Source: an uncultured Carboxylicivirga sp.
Lineage (GTDB): Bacteria > Bacteroidota > Bacteroidia > Bacteroidales > Marinilabiliaceae
NCBI GenBank assembly: GCA_947503525.1
Contig: CANNEA010000001.1
Span: forward strand, 124,001-188,000
Direction of reading: 5' to 3'
DNA: 64,000 nucleotides
Within the stretch, counting starts at the first letter, position 1. Each line of letters begins with the position of its first letter. The notes below the pieces were generated by a model that was not told the DNA's origin, ran no database searches, and saw nothing but the letters and a program-made list of their open reading frames with translations. Positions 38,154-48,007 of this stretch are shown here, piece by piece. A program made the position numbers and the translations under genes.

Positions 38154-38399
38154 TTATTCCTTTTCACTTATCCAGCGAACGCCATTTTTAAAATGGCCGA
38201 TATTGGCATATTCAAATGTAGTATTGCTTTTCGAATAGGTAATTTGTGCTCCAAGGGCACGCATCATGTCCAGATAAAAATATAGCATACGCACAGACAA
38301 GCTGAGCTTACCCGCCAATTGAATAGGGGTGCCGGTTTGTTTGTTACGTATTTCCTGATCGATCCAATTAATGGTTCGATAAATTTCATTAATGGCCAT
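38154..38399 (-). CDS. Small helix-turn-helix protein next to the peptide exporter
   Basis: 81 aa. 'QLAGKLSLSVRMLYFYLDMMRALGAQITYSK' has the shape of a DeoR/HTH_11-type helix-turn-helix followed by a wing, with no room for a ligand domain. It lies between the double-glycine peptide and the exporter genes, all on the minus strand, so it may control peptide production. The product is not in any family I can name with certainty. Confidence 0.6.
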   Translation of the reverse strand: MAINEIYRTINWIDQEIRNKQTGTPIQLAGKLSLSVRMLYFYLDMMRALGAQITYSKSNTTFEYANIGHFKNGVRWISEKE

Positions 38400-38436
38400 A
38401 TCATCAACTTTTCCCGATTAATATTTGTAGGAAAGA

Positions 38437-38484
38437 GAAGAAGCGGAGTTGAAATCGGGAAAAATCGGGGGCTCCGCTTGCTTC
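38437..38484 (-). terminator. Hairpin between the precursor peptide and the HTH gene
   Basis: Arms 38437-38448 (GAAGAAGCGGAG) and 38472-38484 pair along about 12 bp with one extra base. The loop contains ATCGGGAAAAATCGGGGG. In either direction the stem is followed by only short T runs, so it could be a weak terminator or attenuator letting the peptide be made in excess over the exporter. Confidence 0.45.
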
Positions 38485-38562
38485 TTTTCACTAACATTTG
38501 AGTCTGCGTTCAGACTTTACTTGAATTGAGATATTTTTAATGTAATTAGTTCATTACTGTGC

Positions 38563-38697
38563 TTATATCTGAACTTTAGATTTGTCTTCCGTTTGAGTAC
38601 CTTCACCTCCAACAATCTTTTTAAGATATGCATCGTTTTTTGCCTCAAACTTTATATATTGATTGCGTTTTTTCGTCTGTAGTTTGAATAATTTCAT
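38563..38697 (-). CDS. Double-glycine leader peptide, probable precursor of an exported bioactive peptide
   Basis: 44 aa, found by reading the minus strand; too short for a usual ORF cut-off. The N-terminal part is basic and helical ('MKLFKLQTKKRNQYIKFEAK'), then 'YLKKIVGG' with hydrophobic residues at -4 and -7 relative to the Gly-Gly end, the standard C39 cleavage site, and a 13-residue core 'EGTQTEDKSKVQI'. The core has no Cys, so disulfide or lanthionine bridges are not expected. An AGG sits just before the ATG. It is the first gene of the minus-strand group HTH-HlyD-C39 ABC, which is the genetic arrangement of a peptide with its own exporter. Bacteriocin or signalling peptide cannot be told apart. 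Confidence 0.65.
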   Translation of the reverse strand: MKLFKLQTKKRNQYIKFEAKNDAYLKKIVGGEGTQTEDKSKVQI

Positions 38698-38790
38698 CAC
38701 CTAGTGTTTTAATGTGTTTACATAGGTTAATTGCAAAAAGGTCGATTCGTAACATGTTTTTTTGAAAAAAAATGTTTTTTTTTTTCGTCA

Positions 38791-41700
38791 ATGAAATTAA
38801 GATTATATATAGTATTAATAATGAGCGCAGTACTTAATTTGTCTCTAAGTGCAATAGATACTCATGTAGATATCAAAAAATATATTATTGAATATTATAA
38901 TGATCAAAGGTATGATGAGTTAATAAAAATTGGTGGTGAATATCTAAGAAATAAATCTGAATTGTTATCAGATGAAGATATCATCGTTCTTTATCATGTT
39001 TTTAAATCGCAGGCGATTGTTAATGATATTAGAGGGGCGGAAAAATTATTTCATGTTCTCGAATTTAGACAATCATCTTCTAATTTCACAAATTACCTTA
39101 AATACTATAAGGCAACATTGTTTATAATTTTAAATAAAAATGAAGGTGTTGCTATTTTTGAAGAACTTTTAGATCCTAACATTAAAGCCTCTATGCCAGA
39201 CAGTATGCTGTCAAAAATTTATCATAATCTGGCTATATGTTACAATCGTAATTCAAACACATCAAAAGCATTTTATTATACTCAGAAAGCCTTTGATCTA
39301 GATAAGATCTTAGTGTCTAAGTTGAATAATTATGAGAGCTTTAATTTATCTGCAGCAGGCTATCTTAATATATTATCAAGTATTTATAAACAATATGAGG
39401 AGGCTTTAAAAGTTTATCGAGAATTGTTTTCTTATCCTTTTAACAAGGAAATAAATGCTGATAATGAATATCTCTTTATGAGTTATTTTAATATTTGTAT
39501 GGATTTGAATTTACAAGATGAAATGCATGATGTTTTAAGGGAACTTGAACTTTTTTATCTTGGGAATAGACCTTATTTTGATATTGACTTAGCTGTATTA
39601 TACAAGGATATTGCTAAATATTCCTTTAGTCAGAATAAATATAATGAGTCGATTACTTATTATGAAAAGTCATTATCTATTTCAGTTCCTGATGTTCATT
39701 ATCGGAATTTTAGAGCATCTTCCGCAATGGGTTTAGCACGCATTTATCAGAGATTGGATAAAAAATCCTTAGCATCAACTTATGTTAAAGAATCAATTGT
39801 TGAAATTAAAAAGAAAAAGGATAATAAGTTGGATGAGTTTTATGCGGCTTCAGCGCAGGTTTTTGCCATGCTTAATTATCAAAACGTGGCCAAAAAATAT
39901 TTGGATTCGGCCTTGCATGTTTCGTTGAAAAATAATATAGAAACTAAGAATATAGGATATGAAAATATGATGGCATGGGCTAATCTGAAATTAAATCAAT
40001 ACGAAGAGTCTATTATTCATTTTCATAATCTATTAGAATTATACTCCGATGATCGTAATTATGCTAAATACGATTATTGGGATACAGCTAACGATTTAAG
40101 CCTCCCATACTTAAAAATGAAGGATTATTCAAAAGCTGCTGATATATTGGTTGATATTTATAACGACATGAAAGGGAAATACACTGAAGAATTATTGATT
40201 AAAAAAGGATCTAATCTGTCGCGGCTGTATAGAAGAATAAATATAAATCTGGCAAAAGCAATTTACGGAATTTATTTACAAACCGGCGAAACAAAAGAAC
40301 TGAATAAGTCATTTCATCATCTGAAAGAGGCCGATACTTCAATTGATGCCATGCGTTCACAATTAAGCTTTGATTCGGATCAAATGGCTGCCAGTGCCAG
40401 TTATGCTGAATATGTGGATATTGCTGTTCAAGTGACATCTGATTTATATAAGGCCACCAATGACAAGAGTTATCTAAGAAAGAGTTTTGAATATGCCCAA
40501 AAGGGAAAATCTTATTCTTTGCTATTGGGTCTTAATGATAAGCAATGGAAAATTAGTGCCGGCATTCCGGACTCCATTATTAGCAATGAAAACCATATTA
40601 AGGGCCGCTTAAGCTTTTACCAGAACGAAGCAGATCAGCTTAGGTTGCAGAAGGAGTATGATGAAGAGATTCTAAGTCACTTAACAGGTCGTGTTGACTA
40701 TTATATGAACCAATTGGATAGTATTAATTCATATGTAGCAGAAGTATATCCTCGTTACTTTCAGTTGAAGTATGCACCCCAATATGATTCAGTTGAAGAT
40801 ATACAAAGCCGACTTGGAGAAAATCAAATGTTAATTGATTATCATTTAAGCGAAGATAAAATTATTCAGTTTGTAATTTCACCCAATTCATTTAAGCAAT
40901 ACGAAAATGAACTAGATAGTTTGTTTGTGAGTGATTTGGAATATACCCTACAAGAAATATCTACACCTTTTATTGCCGCTGGTAATGCTCTTGATCAAAT
41001 TCGACAATTTGCTAAGTCATCGCATCATCTGTATTCAAAATTATTGGGAAATATTGAGGATGAAATCCAAGGGAAGGATTTAATTATTATCCCGCATGGA
41101 GAGCTGGCGTACTTACCTTTTGAAACCTTATTGACCAAGGATGTTTCTGATCGAAAACCTGATTTTAGAAAATATCCCTGGCTGCTCAATAACTTTAATG
41201 TTGCTTATGAATACAACTCTTCATTGCTACCTTCCTTTTCTGAAAAACAAGTTGAGTTTGATAAGGTTCTTTCTTTTGCTCCAAGTTACTATGGAAGTGA
41301 ATTTCATTCTGACTCGGTATTGATTAATATTCGCGAAGCCATCAATGATTATTTAGTCCCATTGTTTGCAGCAAAAGAAGAGATAAATAACATAGCCAAA
41401 GTTTTTGACTCAGAGCTATTTGTTGATAATGCTGCCAGTAAATCCAATTTTTTGGAAAATGTGGATGAGAATAATGTATTGCACCTCGCTATGCATTCAT
41501 TAAATGATGAGGTTCAGCCTCTAAATTCACAATTGGTTTTTTCGGCAGAAAATGATTCTACCAGTGCTCTAAAGGCTTTTGAGATATATAATTATAATAT
41601 CAAGTCTCCAATGGTGGTGTTAAGCTCATGCAGTACAGGTAGAGGTAAGAAAAAGACGGGTGAAGGTTTAATGAGTTTGGCCCGCGCCTTTAAGTTTGCC

Positions 41701-42003
41701 GGTGTGCAAACTCAAATCATGACACTTTGGGCTGTTCATGATCAATCAGGAGCAACATTATCCACCCTATTTTATGACTATCTTAAAGAAAAGAACTTTA
41801 AGGATAATGCTCTTCGAAAGGCCAAACAAGATTATATCGCATCTTCAGATCTTATTCATGCACATCCATATTACTGGGCTAATTATGTAATTACAGGTAA
41901 TACAAGCCCTATAGTACAATCTCAAAAGTCCTATTATTGGTATGCACTTGCTGGAATACTAATTCTCAGCTTCCTGATTTTTGCTTTAAAGCGAAAACGA
42001 TAA
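38791..42003 (+). CDS. TPR-CHAT protease, exported with C-terminal membrane anchor
   Basis: 1,070 aa from the ATG at 38791, which gives a clean signal peptide ('MKLRLYIVLIMSAVLNLSLSA'); the earlier ATG at 38731 adds a run of Phe/Lys that is not natural. Residues about 30-560 are a long array of TPR-like helices (e.g. 'YKDIAKYSFSQNKYNESITYYEKSL'). The last third is a CHAT domain, a caspase-like peptidase, with His902 ('LHLAMHSLND') and Cys947 ('VVLSSCSTGRGKKKTGEGLMSL'). A membrane helix and basic tail close the protein ('YALAGILILSFLIFALKRKR'). It faces the periplasm. It is divergent from the double-glycine peptide with only 93 bases between the starts. The target of the protease is unknown. 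Confidence 0.88.
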   Translation: MKLRLYIVLIMSAVLNLSLSAIDTHVDIKKYIIEYYNDQRYDELIKIGGEYLRNKSELLSDEDIIVLYHVFKSQAIVNDIRGAEKLFHVLEFRQSSSNFTNYLKYYKATLFIILNKNEGVAIFEELLDPNIKASMPDSMLSKIYHNLAICYNRNSNTSKAFYYTQKAFDLDKILVSKLNNYESFNLSAAGYLNILSSIYKQYEEALKVYRELFSYPFNKEINADNEYLFMSYFNICMDLNLQDEMHDVLRELELFYLGNRPYFDIDLAVLYKDIAKYSFSQNKYNESITYYEKSLSISVPDVHYRNFRASSAMGLARIYQRLDKKSLASTYVKESIVEIKKKKDNKLDEFYAASAQVFAMLNYQNVAKKYLDSALHVSLKNNIETKNIGYENMMAWANLKLNQYEESIIHFHNLLELYSDDRNYAKYDYWDTANDLSLPYLKMKDYSKAADILVDIYNDMKGKYTEELLIKKGSNLSRLYRRININLAKAIYGIYLQTGETKELNKSFHHLKEADTSIDAMRSQLSFDSDQMAASASYAEYVDIAVQVTSDLYKATNDKSYLRKSFEYAQKGKSYSLLLGLNDKQWKISAGIPDSIISNENHIKGRLSFYQNEADQLRLQKEYDEEILSHLTGRVDYYMNQLDSINSYVAEVYPRYFQLKYAPQYDSVEDIQSRLGENQMLIDYHLSEDKIIQFVISPNSFKQYENELDSLFVSDLEYTLQEISTPFIAAGNALDQIRQFAKSSHHLYSKLLGNIEDEIQGKDLIIIPHGELAYLPFETLLTKDVSDRKPDFRKYPWLLNNFNVAYEYNSSLLPSFSEKQVEFDKVLSFAPSYYGSEFHSDSVLINIREAINDYLVPLFAAKEEINNIAKVFDSELFVDNAASKSNFLENVDENNVLHLAMHSLNDEVQPLNSQLVFSAENDSTSALKAFEIYNYNIKSPMVVLSSCSTGRGKKKTGEGLMSLARAFKFAGVQTQIMTLWAVHDQSGATLSTLFYDYLKEKNFKDNALRKAKQDYIASSDLIHAHPYYWANYVITGNTSPIVQSQKSYYWYALAGILILSFLIFALKRKR

Positions 42004-42007
42004 ACTA

Positions 42008-44497
42008 TTAATTGCTTTTTAATCTAATTGTTGCATCAGGTAACCCTTTTGAAGATGCGGTGATTGAAATCTCACCTTTTTTATTAGTTGCTGAAATTAT
42101 CAATAATGCTTTTCCACTAAACAAACTTATTTTATCTGATTGCAAAGGTTCAAGAGAAGCCGAATTGCCATTTCCAACTCCGGCAATTGTTCCTTGTCCA
42201 TTTACATTAAACTCAATGAGATTATTTGCAGTAGGGCAATGAATACCATTTTCATCCAGAACTTCTACAGTTATAAACGAGAGGTCTACATCATTAGCTT
42301 TTAAGATTGATCGGTCAGCACTTAGTTTTATTTCAACGGGCTTTCCTGCAGTTTTAATGCTCTTTTCTGCTAAGACTTCGCCATTGGTAGAAGCAACTAC
42401 CTTTATTTCGCCCGGCTGATAAGGAACATCCCATGACAAACGATACTTCGATTGATAAGTGCCCTTTTCAAAGCCATGGAATTCTGCAGGTATTGGAGTC
42501 AGATCAACTCCTTTTGTTTTTTTGCCTAATGATTTTCCATTCACAAATAATTCCACTTGCTCGCAATTGGTGTACGCATATACAGGTATAGATGTGCCTT
42601 CCATTCCTTCCCAATTCCAATGAGGTAATACATGTACCATGGGCTCTTCAGTCCACTGACTCTGGTATAAATAGAATCTGTCCTTAGGGAATCCACATAA
42701 ATCTACTGGTGCAAAGTATGACGAATGTGATGGCCAGTCATCATTCCAGTAGCCATGGGTTGAATTATCTCTTCCGCCATACGGTGTAGGTTCACCAAGA
42801 TAGTCAAAACCGGTCCACATAAATTCGCCTAAAGACTTATTTACCTTTTCTTGTTGTTCAAATTCAACATCAGGAGGATAAGCCCAGGGTGGTCCAACTA
42901 TGACATCATAACTTGATGCCTGATTGGTTTGGTGCTGTTGCATAGCATCAATAGGGAGGTGATAAATGCCTCTGCTACTGGTTTGTGATGAGGTCTCAGA
43001 GCCATAGACGATCATGTTAGGATTATTATCCAATACCTCTTGATAATTTAAAGGCCAATAATTCAATCCAACCACATCAATTTGATTGGCTAATTTATTA
43101 GTAAAAGGGGCTGGGAAATAATTGAAGCCTGCAGTTGTTGGTCTAGTAGGATCTTCATCATGGCAAATGTCGTTGAGATGTTTAGTTAGTTTCCATCCGT
43201 CTTTCCTTCCTTGTTCTAAAATTTCATTTCCAATACTCCACATGATAACCGAAGGATGGTTACGATCGCGTTTGATCATATCACGCAAATCTTTTTCATG
43301 CCACTCATCAAAGTATTTATTGTATCCGTTTACAACCTTAGCTATTTTCCATTCATCAAAAGCCTCTACCTGAACTAAAACACCCAGACGATCACAAATT
43401 TGAAGCAGCTCAGGCGAAGGTGGGTTATGACTAGTACGGATAGCGTTAACACCCATTTTTTTCATAATCTGAACCTGGCGTTCTGTAGCTCTGTAATTCA
43501 CCGCTGAGCCCAAAGGCCCAAGGTCGTGATGCATACATACACCTTTGAACTTAACTGAACGACCATTTAATTTAAATCCACCTTCTGCGGTAAATGAGAT
43601 GTCGCGGATTCCAAAATCTGATTCATATATATCGATGACTTTTCCATCCAAATGAATCTCACTTACAACTTTATATAGATAAGGTGAGTCCAAATCCCAT
43701 CTTAAAGGATTTTGTATAGTGAGTTCTTGATTGGCATATCCTGATGCGTTGGCTTGTAGAACGATATCACTTTCTTTTTCAGAAACTAATTGGCCATCTT
43801 TATTAAAGATTGTTGTTCTCAATTTCGCCGATTGCTCACAGTTATTTTTATTATTAATAAGTGTAACAATTTTAGTTGTCGCTGATTGATCATCAATTTT
43901 TGGAGTAGTAATGTATGTACCCCATTGAGCAATATGAATCGGGTTGTTGATTTTTAATCTTACGTTACGATAGATTCCGGCGCCTGGGTACCAACGAGAT
44001 GATAAATCTTCGGGACTTAAGCGAACGGAAATGGTATTTTCCTGTCCAAATTTAATGTGGGAAGTCAGATCGAATTCAAAGCCGATATAGCCAAATGGTC
44101 TTTTCCCTACGAATTCTCCATTCACCCATAAATGCGCATTATTCATAGCACCATCAAATTCGATGGATACAACTTTATCCTTGTATTTTTTGTCAACGGT
44201 AAAGGTTTTGCGGTACCATGCTGTTCCATGAACTTCAAGTCCTCCGGTCCGGGCATTGTATTGCGAACTAAAATCACCCTCAATAGCCCAATCATGAGGC
44301 AAGTTTAAAGTGCGCCAGTCACTATCATCAAAGTCAAGTTTTTCGGCTCCTTCATTTAGCCCTTTTTTAAATTGCCATCCATGATTGAAATTAATATCAT
44401 CAATGTTCTTGTTGTTATTGTATAGTCCAACCGATAAAATAGAAAGGATGAAAACTATACCTAAAGTGATAGTTGTTATTTTTATACCTGGTTTCAT
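42008..44497 (-). CDS. GH2 beta-galactosidase-type enzyme
   Basis: 829 aa with an N-terminal membrane anchor or signal helix. Sugar-binding domain ('GWQFKKGLNEGAEKLDF', 'WRTLNLPHDWAIEGDF'), beta-sandwich, then TIM barrel with the acid/base Glu425 ('MWSIGNE') and nucleophile Glu501 ('VYGSETSS'). DUF4982-type and Ig-like domains follow to the end ('IPVYAYTNCEQVELFVNG', 'LSADRSILKANDVDLSFITVEV'). GH2 enzymes of this design release beta-linked sugars such as galactose from oligosaccharides. Here it should act after the GH16 enzymes and sulfatases. It is on the minus strand, convergent with the CHAT gene. Confidence 0.9.
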   Translation of the reverse strand: MKPGIKITTITLGIVFILSILSVGLYNNNKNIDDINFNHGWQFKKGLNEGAEKLDFDDSDWRTLNLPHDWAIEGDFSSQYNARTGGLEVHGTAWYRKTFTVDKKYKDKVVSIEFDGAMNNAHLWVNGEFVGKRPFGYIGFEFDLTSHIKFGQENTISVRLSPEDLSSRWYPGAGIYRNVRLKINNPIHIAQWGTYITTPKIDDQSATTKIVTLINNKNNCEQSAKLRTTIFNKDGQLVSEKESDIVLQANASGYANQELTIQNPLRWDLDSPYLYKVVSEIHLDGKVIDIYESDFGIRDISFTAEGGFKLNGRSVKFKGVCMHHDLGPLGSAVNYRATERQVQIMKKMGVNAIRTSHNPPSPELLQICDRLGVLVQVEAFDEWKIAKVVNGYNKYFDEWHEKDLRDMIKRDRNHPSVIMWSIGNEILEQGRKDGWKLTKHLNDICHDEDPTRPTTAGFNYFPAPFTNKLANQIDVVGLNYWPLNYQEVLDNNPNMIVYGSETSSQTSSRGIYHLPIDAMQQHQTNQASSYDVIVGPPWAYPPDVEFEQQEKVNKSLGEFMWTGFDYLGEPTPYGGRDNSTHGYWNDDWPSHSSYFAPVDLCGFPKDRFYLYQSQWTEEPMVHVLPHWNWEGMEGTSIPVYAYTNCEQVELFVNGKSLGKKTKGVDLTPIPAEFHGFEKGTYQSKYRLSWDVPYQPGEIKVVASTNGEVLAEKSIKTAGKPVEIKLSADRSILKANDVDLSFITVEVLDENGIHCPTANNLIEFNVNGQGTIAGVGNGNSASLEPLQSDKISLFSGKALLIISATNKKGEISITASSKGLPDATIRLKSN

Positions 44498-45045
44498 GTC
44501 CGTAGCAATTATTCAAGATTTGTCTTCATTCAATACATAAGATAAAAGTTAAAATGAAGAACTAAGATTAATACAAATATACCTGAGAAGTCACATTTTG
44601 CATAGATGAATTCTTGACAATAGCGGTGTGATATTTTTAAACAGGCTAAAATTGCTTGAGAAATATCTGGCCTTAATCGGATTATTAGAGTGATGGCAGC
44701 GAATTTGTAATGTGCATAAAGTTAGGTTTGTATGAATTTTGAGTGTTATTTACCCCCTTATTTTCCGTTGGATATACCGTTGTCGATGTTGGAGTATACG
44801 CGTTGCTTTTTTCAAAGAAATGTCAGGAAGCAATCCTGAAACTTTCAATTAATAATAATTGGAGAAAAAAAAGAGGTTTTGATTTCTCTTGATCTTTAAG
44901 CTTAGTCTGCATTTTGCATTTTTTTAATTAAGTATTCCAGTGTTGTTTTATTATCCATAATTACCCCCCTCAATAATGGCTCAAATCTAACAACCTTTTA
45001 AATGGTATAGACTTAATTTCGTAATATTATTAATACAGTGGTGTT
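44498..45045. promoter_or_regulatory. Intergenic region with two CCCCC motifs, between GH2 and GH16
   Basis: No ORF or RNA is seen in these 548 bases. They hold two related sites: 44749-44780 (TTACCCCCTTATTTTCCG...) and 44961-44990 (TTACCCCCCTCAATAATGG...). The second is about 75-85 bases upstream of the GH16 start. A third similar site lies on the minus strand at 63400-63428, upstream of the other GH16 gene. A hybrid two-component or AraC-type activator binding site would fit. A TAATTTCG box near 45015 may be the -7 of the GH16 gene. Confidence 0.45.
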
Positions 45046-46227
45046 ATGAAGACTTCTCTTTTATTTTTAATTCTGGTATTTGTGATAGGATCCGTAAATG
45101 CCAAACCTCCTAAACCTCCCAAAGGCTATAGGTGGGTACTAAATGTTCAATTTTCCGATGAGTTTAATGGAGATAAATTGGATAAATCAAAATGGCAAAA
45201 TACTTACAATGGTGGTTGGTTAGGTCGTCCACCTGCATGGTTTAATCCTGATGCGGTTTGGGTGGAAGATGGAAAATTAAAAATTAGAAGTGGTATATTA
45301 AGCGAACCAAAAGGCAGAAACGGGGAATATACAATGTATGGTGGTGCGGTTTCTTCAACAACCAGAGAAGCTCATTTTGGTTATTACGAGTGCAAAGCTA
45401 AAGCTTCACAAATAGCCATGTCTACCACCTTTTGGATGGCTAATGACAAAGTTCCTTTTGAAGGAACAAAATCAAAACGGGATTCATACAGTCAGGAATT
45501 AGATATACAAGAAGCAATTGGTGGAGGGACAGTTCATGCTAAGTTTAAGAATGGAATGAATTGCAATACACATTATCGCTACATCAAACCGGGTGCCCGA
45601 AAGGAAGAGTTTATCTCCAAAGGAACAGGTACGATACTAAGAAGTAATGTATTTGATGAGTATCATATTTATGCGGCTTGGTGGAAAGATGCCAATGAAG
45701 TACTGTTTTATGCCAACGATAATTTGTTTGATACCGTTATGATTAGAACAGATGTCTCCCAAAAGCCTTTTGATCGTCCAATGCAAATAAATATGGTAAC
45801 AGAAACCTATGACTGGCAACCAGCACCGAATGCTGAAGATCTGGAAAATATGGATATTAATACAGCCTATTACGATTGGGTGAGAAGTTATAAGTTGATT
45901 CCGGTAAATGAAAAGTATGGTGAGGAGCATAGTGTTGATTTGTATACTACTGAGGTAAGGATCGAAGGTGTGAAAACAAAAAATGGCTTAGCTATTGATT
46001 ATTCTTATCAGGTGAATAGTAATGCAACTCTGAAAATGACATTAATTGCCGATGACTCAAAGGAAATATTAACGAAGAATCTGAATGTACTTAAGGGCTA
46101 TGGCCATGATTCTGCCGAAGTTGGATTAGATGAGAATCTAAAGGGAACTTATACCTTACTGATAGAAATAACAACGCCTGATTCTACAGAGGTGTTATCA
46201 TCGAACAAACAAACGATTAAGATTTAA
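45046..46227 (+). CDS. GH16 endo-galactanase (agarase/porphyranase type), secreted
   Basis: 393 aa. Signal peptide ('LLFLILVFVIGSVNA'), then a GH16 catalytic domain at about 25-295 and an Ig-like tail. The catalytic signature ExDxxE is intact: Glu151, Asp153, Glu156 in 'QELDIQEA'. The start 'GYRWVLNVQFSDEFNGDKLD' and 'GRPPAWF' are the pattern of marine agarases and porphyranases, which cut beta-1,4 bonds in red-algal galactans. Kappa-carrageenase cannot be excluded. It starts the operon that runs through two sulfatases (10 and 6 bases apart) and probably a third. A CCCCC motif lies upstream. Confidence 0.85.
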   Translation: MKTSLLFLILVFVIGSVNAKPPKPPKGYRWVLNVQFSDEFNGDKLDKSKWQNTYNGGWLGRPPAWFNPDAVWVEDGKLKIRSGILSEPKGRNGEYTMYGGAVSSTTREAHFGYYECKAKASQIAMSTTFWMANDKVPFEGTKSKRDSYSQELDIQEAIGGGTVHAKFKNGMNCNTHYRYIKPGARKEEFISKGTGTILRSNVFDEYHIYAAWWKDANEVLFYANDNLFDTVMIRTDVSQKPFDRPMQINMVTETYDWQPAPNAEDLENMDINTAYYDWVRSYKLIPVNEKYGEEHSVDLYTTEVRIEGVKTKNGLAIDYSYQVNSNATLKMTLIADDSKEILTKNLNVLKGYGHDSAEVGLDENLKGTYTLLIEITTPDSTEVLSSNKQTIKI

Positions 46228-46237
46228 ACACATTTGG

Positions 46238-48001
46238 ATGAAAAGAATTGCTCTGCTTTTAATTGTTTTGACAGCTTTTTTTCAGCAAGGATATGCTAAG
46301 GAATCACGAGATAAAACCAATGTGGTTTTAATACTAATCGATGACTTAAGTATGTACGGAGTCTCGGCTTATGGTTCCGATAGTGTTGGATCATTGTTGG
46401 GGCGTTTTGAAAATACAGAAGTCACAACTCCACAAATTGATAAGTTGGCTGAAACCGGTTTGTTATGTAATAATGCCTATGCTTATCCCTTGTGTGAGGC
46501 CACGCGTATTGCTTTAATGAGTGGAAAATACAATAATCGTAATTTCTTGAATTGTAAAGCTCAGCATGCCTCAGATATTACTTTTGGTGATGTCTTTAAA
46601 AAGGCAGGTTATGCAACCGGAATGTATGGTAAATGGAAACAAACCAGGGGAACAAAAGAGATACATGCTAAAGATTATATTTTTGAGTTTGGCTGGGATG
46701 ATTTTTGTTGCTTTGATGTAATAACCGAAGGTAAACGATTCATCAATCCTAATTTAATTATAAATGGCGAGGTTCATGATTACCAGATGCGTACCGATTT
46801 AGATCCTGAAACAGGTCGGAGATGGTATGGTCCGGATATCTGTAATCGCCATGCCCTTCAGTTTATAGAAGACAATAAGGATCAACCATTTTTCTTGTAC
46901 TATCCAATGCTATTGGTTCACGATGAGCATCAGCCAACACCTGATACCCAACCTCATTCTGTATTTGATTCATACAATGAAGGTAGAAATGCACTGACCA
47001 ATAAAAAAGGAGATGATCATAAATACTTTCCGGATATGATCAAGTATATGGATAAGCTGATAGGTAAGGTTGTTGATAAATTGGATGAGCTTAATCTTCG
47101 TGAAAATACGCTGATTGTAGTCATGGGGGATAACGGAACCAAAGAGTGTTTCTCACATATTTTACCAAATGATTCGATTTACCCTGGACGTAAAGGTGGA
47201 ACATTTGACAATGGACTACATGTGCCTTTGGTATTGAATCAGTCTGGTCGAATAGAGCAAGAGGTATCGGATCAAATGAATCGTTATGATGGTTTAGTGG
47301 ACATCACAGATATTTATCCAACCATCTGTGAGGCAGCAGGGATAGATATTCCGCGACAAGATGAGTTAGATGGAGTTAGTTTCTGGCCTCAGGTTATGGG
47401 TAATGAAAAAGAAGCCCGGGATCATATCTACACTTGGTATAACAATAATCAAGCTTATACCAACGAGAAGGAGTTGCTGATTTATGCATTTGATAAAAGT
47501 TTTAAACGTTATGCCCCGAGCGAAGTATACCCTGAAGGTCGTTTTTTTGACTTAAGGACAGATCCTTTGGAATGGGGCGGTGATAAGGTTGAAGAGCGTA
47601 GGTTTGGATTAAAACTATATAGTGGTTTGGATCTGAGTAAACTAACGGTAGAGCAGCAAGAAGCCTATGAGCGATTAGGTAAAATAATTGACTCATACGA
47701 TTATGTTGCCGTTGAATCTCTGGAAATAAAAGGGACTAAGAAGGTGTGTGAAGTTGGAGAGAAGTTTAACCTTGTTGCTAAAGTGTCACCGGCCAATGCA
47801 ATGCGAAAAAATATAGTTTGGGAATCTTCCAATCCTGATGTAGTCTCGGTAAATAAATTTGGTGAAATTAAAGCTGTAAATGTGGGTGAAGCTACAATAA
47901 GCGTTTTTTCATGGGATGATGCGCTGCCATTATCGGCCAATAAAAAGGAAACCTATTTGCGTACAGGAATTCAGAGTAGCTATAAACTGACAGTTAAATA
48001 A
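46238..48001 (+). CDS. S1-family sulfatase with C-terminal Big_2-like domain
   Basis: 587 aa. Signal peptide, then sulfatase 'NVVLILIDDLSMYGVSAYG' with the calcium-binding Asp pair and Cys86 in 'CEATR' (CxAxR, the Cys modified to formylglycine by anSME). 'YGKWKQTRG' and 'VMGDNGTKECFSH' complete the site. The last 100 residues are a bacterial Ig-like module ('VSPANAMRKNIVWESSNPDVVSVNKFGEIKA'). CxAxR forms belong to polysaccharide sulfatase subfamilies. In operon with the GH16 gene, so a galactan sulfate ester is the likely substrate. Confidence 0.9.
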   Translation: MKRIALLLIVLTAFFQQGYAKESRDKTNVVLILIDDLSMYGVSAYGSDSVGSLLGRFENTEVTTPQIDKLAETGLLCNNAYAYPLCEATRIALMSGKYNNRNFLNCKAQHASDITFGDVFKKAGYATGMYGKWKQTRGTKEIHAKDYIFEFGWDDFCCFDVITEGKRFINPNLIINGEVHDYQMRTDLDPETGRRWYGPDICNRHALQFIEDNKDQPFFLYYPMLLVHDEHQPTPDTQPHSVFDSYNEGRNALTNKKGDDHKYFPDMIKYMDKLIGKVVDKLDELNLRENTLIVVMGDNGTKECFSHILPNDSIYPGRKGGTFDNGLHVPLVLNQSGRIEQEVSDQMNRYDGLVDITDIYPTICEAAGIDIPRQDELDGVSFWPQVMGNEKEARDHIYTWYNNNQAYTNEKELLIYAFDKSFKRYAPSEVYPEGRFFDLRTDPLEWGGDKVEERRFGLKLYSGLDLSKLTVEQQEAYERLGKIIDSYDYVAVESLEIKGTKKVCEVGEKFNLVAKVSPANAMRKNIVWESSNPDVVSVNKFGEIKAVNVGEATISVFSWDDALPLSANKKETYLRTGIQSSYKLTVK

Positions 48002-48007
48002 GTATAT

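Noticed and set aside
38264-38501. 77-aa minus- and 60-aa plus-strand ORFs beside the HTH gene
   Set aside because: They run through the HTH gene in other frames or through the hairpin region and have no family features.
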